Source: an uncultured Eggerthella sp. (GTDB taxonomy: Bacteria; Actinomycetota; Coriobacteriia; Coriobacteriales; Eggerthellaceae). From it: a stretch of 26,313 nt of DNA. This document shows, piece by piece, positions 21,127 to 26,313 of the stretch; the stretch's first letter is position 1, and each line of letters starts with the position of its first letter. Under the pieces are notes generated by a model. The model did no database searches. It saw nothing but the letters and a program-made list of their open reading frames with translations, and was not told the origin of the DNA. Position numbers and translations under genes: made by a program. The DNA is taken from the NCBI GenBank assembly GCA_902464295.1, contig CABQIW010000026.1, positions 1-26,313 on the forward strand, given 5' to 3'.

Positions 21127-22515
21127 TTAGTTTGAAGATGACGAATTATAGTCATTATGTTCAAGCATCTTACCTTTGAACTCCCCAGCTACACTGTCAT
21201 ATTTGTAGGCATTGGTGATGCCAGAGCTTGGTACTCCATCGTCAGTACCCGTGTTGGTGAAGGTGATGGTGTAAGCATTGTCAGAACCATAGAAGTCATC
21301 GAGCTCGAATGTTGTGCTTAAATCTGGTCGTCCCTCGCTGTAGCCGCAACCAGGATAAACGACCTCAGAGATCGTATAACGAGCAGGGATGGGCAAACCA
21401 TCGATCGTGCGCGTGGCGACATCAGCACCAACTTCAACACTTACTGGAATCGTCCACGTAATAGGCTCAAGCCTAAGATTGGCTACCGTACCAGCAGTAA
21501 AACTCGTTGGATCAGTATAGGTAAACAAGACTCGCCAATCGTTTATACTGCCGCTTAAAACGCCATCAGCATCAATATAGACAGCTTCATCGTCATCGTT
21601 GAAGTAGTAATACTTGAAAGCATCGTCTTCTTCAGCATACAGGTCGCAGTACACATAACCGCCACCGTTAACGCTCACCAGTTTTCCATCCTTCTTATAG
21701 ATGCAACCGCGGGACTCTCCACCTTTATTATCGGTATCCCAATAGTTACCTTCTTCATCTAAGGCAAGAAGACCTCTATTGGCATCTAGATACATCGTAT
21801 GCCCATTCCAATCCTCAATACTTCCCTCTTTAGTAAGCATCAAGCAGTAACCCTTGGATTCGTTCTTGTAAACAAATCTGTCCCTGTAATCCATTTGTTC
21901 GCCAACAAGCTTGAACTGGACTGCAATACTAGGAGTATCAATCTTCCCATCAGTTTCCGTAGTTGCAATAGTGGGAGCAGGACTGAATGCCTTATTGATC
22001 GTTAGTTTGCCGTCATCCCAAGTGGAGGGGCTATAAGAGCCAAAATCACGTTTTTTGACCTTAGCCGTATATTTATCGTACGTATTGTAGGATCTATCAA
22101 GGTCGCTATCATAGTCTGATTGAACCCCGATGCCGGTAGTGTTTTCGAATGCCAGCTCGCCTTCAGCCTGGAGTACCGCACCGAACGTTTCAAGAGGACT
22201 TGAAGACTCGGATTCTTTAGCAGATCCATCCTCTGTGGCTCCATCACCTGTCATACCTGCTGTCCAGGAATTATCAGAAGGAGCTTTCGGCGTATTCTCG
22301 CTAGCGGGCTTTTCAATAGCAGGTTTTTCCTTGGTAGGATTTTCGATAAGAGTCTTTTCTTCGCCGGCCGCCTTCTCCGACTGAGCAGAAGGCTGCTCGC
22401 CTGAGCTTGCATCAGGCACAGCAAATGCAGGCAAGGCTGAAAGACCAAACACCAATGTGACCGCCAAAAGGCAAGCCAAAAACTTATACCGAATAGATTT
22501 CTCATGCTTAATCAT
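21127..22515 (-). CDS. Large secreted surface protein, first gene of the surface operon
   Basis: This 462-residue protein has a signal peptide (about 1-32, ending AFA) and then a Pro/Lys/Glu-rich low-complexity region (about 40-115). The body is rich in Asp, Tyr and Gly (about 125-440), with beta-strand-like character and a C-terminal Cna-B-like ending (YTITFTNTGTDDG). There is no TM helix, LPxTG-like motif or SipW signal; the protein ends in NDYNSSSSN, so it is either released or held by its partners. I do not recognise the central region. The ATG at 22515 follows a strong GAGGAGG. Its position as first gene suggests it is a major or tip component of whatever the operon builds, but that is inference. 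Confidence 0.85.
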   Translation of the reverse strand: MIKHEKSIRYKFLACLLAVTLVFGLSALPAFAVPDASSGEQPSAQSEKAAGEEKTLIENPTKEKPAIEKPASENTPKAPSDNSWTAGMTGDGATEDGSAKESESSSPLETFGAVLQAEGELAFENTTGIGVQSDYDSDLDRSYNTYDKYTAKVKKRDFGSYSPSTWDDGKLTINKAFSPAPTIATTETDGKIDTPSIAVQFKLVGEQMDYRDRFVYKNESKGYCLMLTKEGSIEDWNGHTMYLDANRGLLALDEEGNYWDTDNKGGESRGCIYKKDGKLVSVNGGGYVYCDLYAEEDDAFKYYYFNDDDEAVYIDADGVLSGSINDWRVLFTYTDPTSFTAGTVANLRLEPITWTIPVSVEVGADVATRTIDGLPIPARYTISEVVYPGCGYSEGRPDLSTTFELDDFYGSDNAYTITFTNTGTDDGVPSSGITNAYKYDSVAGEFKGKMLEHNDYNSSSSN

Positions 22516-22862
22516 GGGAGCCTCCTCATGACTCTCATTTATGTGATCTCATACGCGTAGCTTCTCAAATGCACTATGAAATCATAGCGAAGTCATAGAA
22601 TTCACCCTGATTTTACCATTTTCACTGCCCTTACGCAATCCAAAAGAGGCACATAGAAGTTGGTTTCTTGCGGTTGTCAGGATACCAGTTCATGCCCGCT
22701 CTTCATACCTCGAGCGACTCACAACGCATATTCTTTTCAAACCGCCCAAACAACCGTTTTTCACCTCACTCGATCATGTATGGTTTTTGGCTATCATCGG
22801 GCATTTAGCTATAATGAAGCTTCTGTAATGTATTTCCGACCGAATTGGTAGGTCACCAACCC
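22516..22862. other. 347-base divergent intergenic region
   Basis: This region separates the surface operon (minus) from the Wzy-like gene (plus). The + strand promoter at 22787-22815 is clear. For the minus strand I see A+T-rich stretches and short repeats (TCATAG at about 22587 and 22598) but no confident promoter. A TTG at 22845 is in frame with the Wzy-like gene but has no ribosome site. No RNA gene or coding signal is evident. Confidence 0.6.
22787..22815 (+). promoter_or_regulatory. Promoter for the Wzy-like/amidase pair
   Basis: TTGGCT (22787-22792, 4 of 6 to the -35 consensus) and a perfect TATAAT (22810-22815) are 17 bp apart. Transcription would begin near 22822, about 40 bases before the ATG at 22863. 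Confidence 0.7.
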
Positions 22863-24281
22863 ATGGCTCAGATCATCGCCCCATCATTACGAGAACACCG
22901 GCAACGGGCCACCAGCGTGCTCGTTATTGCGCTCACCATCGCACTTGCCATACTCACCATCACGGGAGTAGGTACCGTAGCCTTCGTCTCTCTCATCGGC
23001 ATGGTAATCTGCGCGATCTGCTTCTTCCGCAAAGAAGCGTACATCGATTGGTGGATCTTCATCCCCCTTGCTGCGTATGTGCTCATGAACTTCATCTCTG
23101 CATGGTGCGCGTGGGGCGACCCGCTCTATGGGTATGGTCCACTGCACATCATCTATCTCTCGCTCTATGCTGCTGCCTGCAGCTTGAGAGACGCCGAAGC
23201 GAAGCTACTCCGCCTTCTCTGCGTCGGACTTGCTGTCGTAGCTGCTGTTGCTGCGATCATCGGCTTCATCGTTCAATCATTCACTGCAAGCGCTACCCGC
23301 CTCGAATACGTTGTTGGAACGCCAAACGGCCTTGGTATCTTCTTCGTGCTCGCATGGTTCGCACTTGAGAGCAGTCGTATGGAGGTCGTACGACAAAAGG
23401 ATGCCAATGAGCCCTCAACGCTTGACCGAAGCCGTCTCTACCACTTCCTAAGCCGCTGCGAACCCCTTATCTTAGTTGCGCTTGCCATGACGCTTTCGAT
23501 GGGTAGCCTGGTTGCGCTCGGCATCGGCCTTATCGTGCTGTTCATCTCACGCTTTCGCGCAACAGGGGGTAAGGAAGCTTTCCGATTTGCCACGGTCATC
23601 CTATCGCGCATCTTCCTGAGCATCGCGATCGGCTTCTTGATGTATATGGCAGGCGAGCGCGCCGATGCACCCATCCTTTGTTTGGTGATCCTTGCCTACA
23701 TCATTGTGATGATCTGCCTGTGGAATCGCTTCGATTCCTTTCTCAAAAGCTCTGGTAAATTCGCAAAGATCATTTCCCTGGTCGGACTGCTTTGCATTCC
23801 TTTTGCACTTTTCATGCGTCCAAATGCAGGAGCAACGTTCGCTGAACGATTCGAGATGATGGGAAACGGTATCAGCTATCTTGGCGTTGACCCACTCGTG
23901 GGCATGGGTCCCTTCACCTGGCGACTCGCAAACATCCAGGATGCTGGCAACTACTTTAACACCAATCACATCCACAATATCTTTATCCACGCGGGAGTTG
24001 AATTTGGCCTCATTGCGATGGCGGCTCTCATCATCATCGCTGTGCGTGTATTCATCAAGCGCTACAGAGAGGCTCAACACGGCGAAGATGCCGCGCTCCT
24101 CTTTCATATGCTGACCGACACAGGCTTCTTCTATGTCGGTATCGTAGGTATGTTCATCTTCACTGCGAACGGATCGATCACACCAGCTAAAAAGCTCTCA
24201 TCGGTGGGAACAAAACTGCTGTTCGGATGCCTTTTCTTGCTTCATTTCATCAATTTGTGGGGCTATATCGCCTCATTCTGA
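22863..24281 (+). CDS. O-antigen ligase/polymerase-like (Wzy_C family) membrane protein
   Basis: This 472-residue polytopic membrane protein has about twelve TM helices. A large extracytoplasmic loop carries the family's hallmark region FNTNHIHNIFIHAGVEFGLIA, after DPLVGMGPF. Members polymerise or ligate lipid-linked glycans on the outer face of the membrane: Wzy and WaaL in diderms, and teichuronic-acid or capsule polymerases in monoderms. In a monoderm actinobacterium it most likely acts on a capsular or cell-wall glycopolymer. I chose the ATG at 22863, which has a weak GGTAGGT 10 bases upstream, over a TTG at 22845 that lacks a site. A + strand amidase gene follows after 25 bases, suggesting a common operon in envelope assembly. 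The glycan substrate is unknown. Confidence 0.82.
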   Translation: MAQIIAPSLREHRQRATSVLVIALTIALAILTITGVGTVAFVSLIGMVICAICFFRKEAYIDWWIFIPLAAYVLMNFISAWCAWGDPLYGYGPLHIIYLSLYAAACSLRDAEAKLLRLLCVGLAVVAAVAAIIGFIVQSFTASATRLEYVVGTPNGLGIFFVLAWFALESSRMEVVRQKDANEPSTLDRSRLYHFLSRCEPLILVALAMTLSMGSLVALGIGLIVLFISRFRATGGKEAFRFATVILSRIFLSIAIGFLMYMAGERADAPILCLVILAYIIVMICLWNRFDSFLKSSGKFAKIISLVGLLCIPFALFMRPNAGATFAERFEMMGNGISYLGVDPLVGMGPFTWRLANIQDAGNYFNTNHIHNIFIHAGVEFGLIAMAALIIIAVRVFIKRYREAQHGEDAALLFHMLTDTGFFYVGIVGMFIFTANGSITPAKKLSSVGTKLLFGCLFLLHFINLWGYIASF

Positions 24282-24306
24282 TCGCTTAAGAACGGAGTAG
24301 CCGCTC

Positions 24307-25017
24307 ATGATAGACAAAACGAACGCACACACTGAAGCTGCGAACGCCACCGCTCGTTCACGCAAATCAGCACTCGTGCTCATCATCGGCGCGATCGTAC
24401 TGGTCGCGCTCGTTGTAGGAGTTTGGTTCTTCAACGGCTCGAAAATACCCAGCTATGTTGGCTACCCCCTTGAAGGCGCCGAAAAGGAACAGGTGATCGA
24501 GCAGAACAGCCCCCTGACTGATTTCGTTTACCTAACTGCCAACGCCGATTATCCGCGTGATCAGCCCATTTCGAAGATCACGATCCATCATATGGGCGGC
24601 GATCTTGCACTGGGCAATCTTGGTGAGCGCTTCCAGAAGCGCGATATTCAGGCCTCTTCGAACTATGCGATCGACTCAAAGGGCAACGTTGCACTGTATG
24701 TTGAAGAAGCGAATCGTGCCTGGACCAGCAAGAATCGTGAGAACGACGAACAAGCCATCACGATCGAAGTCGCTAACGATGAAGAAGGCGGCAACTGGCA
24801 CGTAAGCAATGAAACGTTCGATAAGCTCGTTTTGCTCTGCGCAGATATTTGCAAACGCAATGGCATCGAAGAGATCGTCTACACGGGCGATACTACGGGC
24901 AACTTGACGTTCCACGGCATGTTCGACAGCACGACCGAATGCCCTGGCCCTTATCTGAAGAGCCGCATGAACGATCTAGCTGATGCGATCAATGCCGAAC
25001 TTGCTAAGAGTGAGTAG
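24307..25017 (+). CDS. Membrane-anchored N-acetylmuramoyl-L-alanine amidase (Amidase_2/PGRP fold)
   Basis: This 236-residue Zn-dependent peptidoglycan hydrolase cuts the bond between MurNAc and L-Ala of the stem peptide. A cytoplasmic N-terminal tail and one TM helix (about 21-43) place the domain (about 86-230) outside the membrane. The expected Zn ligands are all present: H94 (with H95, IHHMG), H203 (FHGMF) and C212 (ECPGP). The family Glu/Tyr region and NYAID strand are also present. There is no cell-wall binding repeat. The ATG at 24307 has GGAG upstream. It is cotranscribed with the Wzy-like gene 25 bases away, suggesting local wall opening or turnover linked to glycan export. The anchor form could alternatively act in cell separation. 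Confidence 0.9.
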   Translation: MIDKTNAHTEAANATARSRKSALVLIIGAIVLVALVVGVWFFNGSKIPSYVGYPLEGAEKEQVIEQNSPLTDFVYLTANADYPRDQPISKITIHHMGGDLALGNLGERFQKRDIQASSNYAIDSKGNVALYVEEANRAWTSKNRENDEQAITIEVANDEEGGNWHVSNETFDKLVLLCADICKRNGIEEIVYTGDTTGNLTFHGMFDSTTECPGPYLKSRMNDLADAINAELAKSE

Positions 25018-25155
25018 CGGCCGTTCGTTGATCATTTTGTCGTTGCGGTCTAGCTAAATGCTGCTCTTCGCAATCATTGCCTTGGATACTGCACAGTGTC
25101 GCGCTGAACGTGTTGTTGAAGCATTCAAGCTGCCCATGCGCAGCGGCCGCGAGGC

Positions 25156-25647
25156 TTACACCTCTTTGCGCGTGAGCGAATAGCCTTGGCGATCGAGCTC
25201 GGCCACGACCGTCTCCACCAAGAAGGGTAAGCGCTCGTACACCTTCGGGGTGAGCCCTTCCACCAACTCTGCTGGCGACATGTTCTCGATCTGCATGCCG
25301 TAGCAGATGCCTTCGCATGAATAGCCGAGCAACTGTGCCGCATCAAAGAGATCGACGAGCTTGAGCTCGTGAAGCGAGGCCATCGCATCTTGCGTGCGCG
25401 CGATATCCTCGGGCTTATAGCGAAACACCGTGCCCGGTTCGCTATCCGTTCCATCGACCGCATCGACCGTGATGATGTAGTCATATTCGTCCACTTTGCT
25501 AAGCAGCTTCATGGTCATGCAGCCCAGATCGTAGAGATCGACCTCTTCAGGGATCTCATAATGCTCGACCAGTTCATCATAGACCGCAGGACCGATACCA
25601 TCATCGAGCATCAAACGATTCCCCACGCAAAAGACAGCGATCTTCAT
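25156..25647 (-). CDS. Hydrogenase maturation protease (HybD/HycI/HyaD family, M52)
   Basis: This 163-residue endopeptidase cleaves the C-terminal peptide of the hydrogenase large subunit after nickel insertion. GNRLMLDDGIGP (9-20) is the family signature. D16, D62 and H93 fall exactly at the Ni-probing positions of E. coli HybD (E16, D62, H93). The ATG at 25647 follows AGGGGAG; a longer frame upstream runs into the neighbouring gene and is not used. It is the second gene of a minus-strand pair with a small membrane protein 20 bases upstream. It converges on the amidase gene with 138 bases between stops; no clear terminator is visible there. Confidence 0.92.
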   Translation of the reverse strand: MKIAVFCVGNRLMLDDGIGPAVYDELVEHYEIPEEVDLYDLGCMTMKLLSKVDEYDYIITVDAVDGTDSEPGTVFRYKPEDIARTQDAMASLHELKLVDLFDAAQLLGYSCEGICYGMQIENMSPAELVEGLTPKVYERLPFLVETVVAELDRQGYSLTRKEV

Positions 25648-25667
25648 AGCGCACTCCCCTTCTTGCT

Positions 25668-26099
25668 TTACGCCGCTGGCATACCAGGACGAATGACCAG
25701 GTTGTAATAGGTGGCGCCGAAGATCATCAGAGCAGCCAAAATGCCCATAGCAATCGCCCAAACGCGCTGACGCTTGATATACCACTCTTTGGTGCGTCCA
25801 AGCGAGATGGCACGCTCACAGGCATATCCTTGCGAAACGCGCGCGAACACGATGGTGACCGCCGCGAGCAGAACAGCGACGATGATCGAGAAAACCACCG
25901 AAAGCGGAGAGGGATCGGTGAAGGATGCATAGAAGAGGTTATCCGCGAAGAGCCACAGCGGGTAATAGAGGATCGTGATCCAAATGCCGTTTGCTGGCCC
26001 CCAGATCGGCGGCATGAAAAGCGCGCCAAGGTTGATGGGAGGCAGACCCTTCATCAACTCTTTGCGGTACTTCTGTTCCTGTTCGTCGCTCTTTTTCAT
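25668..26099 (-). CDS. Small membrane protein, unknown function
   Basis: This 143-residue protein has a charged N-terminus and three hydrophobic segments: IWITILYYPLWLFADNLFYA, FSIIVAVLLAAVTIVFARV and WAIAMGILAALMIFGATYYNL. PPINLGALFMPPIWGPANG at residues about 19-38 recalls short bacterial membrane proteins that I cannot name. GYACERAISLGRTKEWYIKRQRVWA looks like a positively charged cytoplasmic loop. It lies 20 bases upstream of the hydrogenase maturation protease gene and is probably cotranscribed, so it may be tied to hydrogenase function, but no family motif proves this. The ATG at 26099 has AGAGAGG upstream. Confidence 0.78.
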   Translation of the reverse strand: MKKSDEQEQKYRKELMKGLPPINLGALFMPPIWGPANGIWITILYYPLWLFADNLFYASFTDPSPLSVVFSIIVAVLLAAVTIVFARVSQGYACERAISLGRTKEWYIKRQRVWAIAMGILAALMIFGATYYNLVIRPGMPAA

Positions 26100-26313
26100 G
26101 ACAGCCTCTCTTTGCGTGTTTCACCCTTATCATACTGGCAAACACAGCCAACTATCTCGTGCAGCGTCTTCACTGGTTCATTAGATCGACCAGTCGCGCT
26201 CGATCCTTACTCAAGCTATTGTTCTGACGATCTTTCGTATGAACGAAAAAAAAGGGGGGGGTGTTGGGCGGCTTGAAATTCACACCCTTTGAAATCTGCC
26301 GAATTAAACGACC
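26100..26313. other. Right-edge intergenic region with promoter and homopolymer runs
   Basis: On the minus strand, TATGAT (complement of 26129-26134) is a good -10 about 30 bases before the ATG at 26099; no strong -35 is visible. At 26233-26248, TTTCGT-ATGA-ACGAAA forms a 6-bp hairpin, followed by an A8 run (26246-26253) and a G8 run (26254-26261). No coding region reaches the window edge that I can support. Confidence 0.5.

Noticed and set aside
21081..21164. Longer N-terminus for the SipW-type exported protein
   Set aside because: It would put 28 non-hydrophobic residues before the signal peptide and overlap the upstream gene; the ATG at 21080 has a good ribosome site.

Overview
The window looks like chromosomal DNA from an anaerobic, Gram-positive actinobacterium of the class Coriobacteriia, probably an Eggerthella/Slackia-type relative. 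This is inferred from gene content and protein style: a large GltD-like iron-sulfur flavoprotein beside hypA, a hydrogenase maturation protease, a split ThrE exporter, and sortase-type cell-wall proteins with Cna-B and fibro-slime domains. Base composition is moderate, and visibly more A+T-rich across the surface-protein block (about 16-22.5 kb). No phage, transposase, CRISPR, rRNA or tRNA gene was recognised.

Left part (1-4.3 kb): endonuclease III (nth, +) converges on a minus-strand pair, a 993-residue multi-cluster FAD/NAD(P) oxidoreductase followed by hypA. From 4236 to 4890 lies a 655-base stretch without a gene. It holds the most unusual feature of the window: two tandem, mostly diverged copies of a roughly 160-180 nt structured element. 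Their stems differ in sequence but keep pairing, and their loops and bulges share near-identical motifs. They end at a strong bidirectional terminator, and I read them as a candidate + strand non-coding RNA of unknown class.

Middle part (4.9-13.2 kb): a minus-strand OmpR-type response regulator, a small two-TM histidine kinase, an ABC ATPase and a 989-residue duplicated FtsX/MacB-type permease form a sensing and export module. Four 18-bp direct repeats lie upstream of a promoter-like site in front of the ATPase gene. Next comes a membrane-bound XRE regulator with a His/Asp-rich repeat region, divergent from a two-gene threonine/serine exporter (ThrE split into two halves).

Surface block (13.2-22.5 kb, all minus): five closely spaced genes (22515 to 18092) encode secreted proteins. 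Two resemble TasA/camelysin-type ('alternate signal') exported proteins, one has an LPxT-like wall anchor, one is an anchorless secreted protein and one is a membrane-anchored MucBP-like protein. A separate gene encodes a 1543-residue fibro-slime/Cna-B adhesin ending in a non-canonical LAKMGD sorting signal. No sortase or SipW-type signal peptidase is present here, so both must lie elsewhere.

Right part (22.8-26.3 kb): a Wzy/O-antigen-ligase-type polytopic protein and a membrane-anchored N-acetylmuramoyl-L-alanine amidase form a + strand pair. A minus-strand pair encodes a small membrane protein and a HybD/HycI-type hydrogenase maturation protease, so hydrogenase assembly functions occur at both ends of the window.
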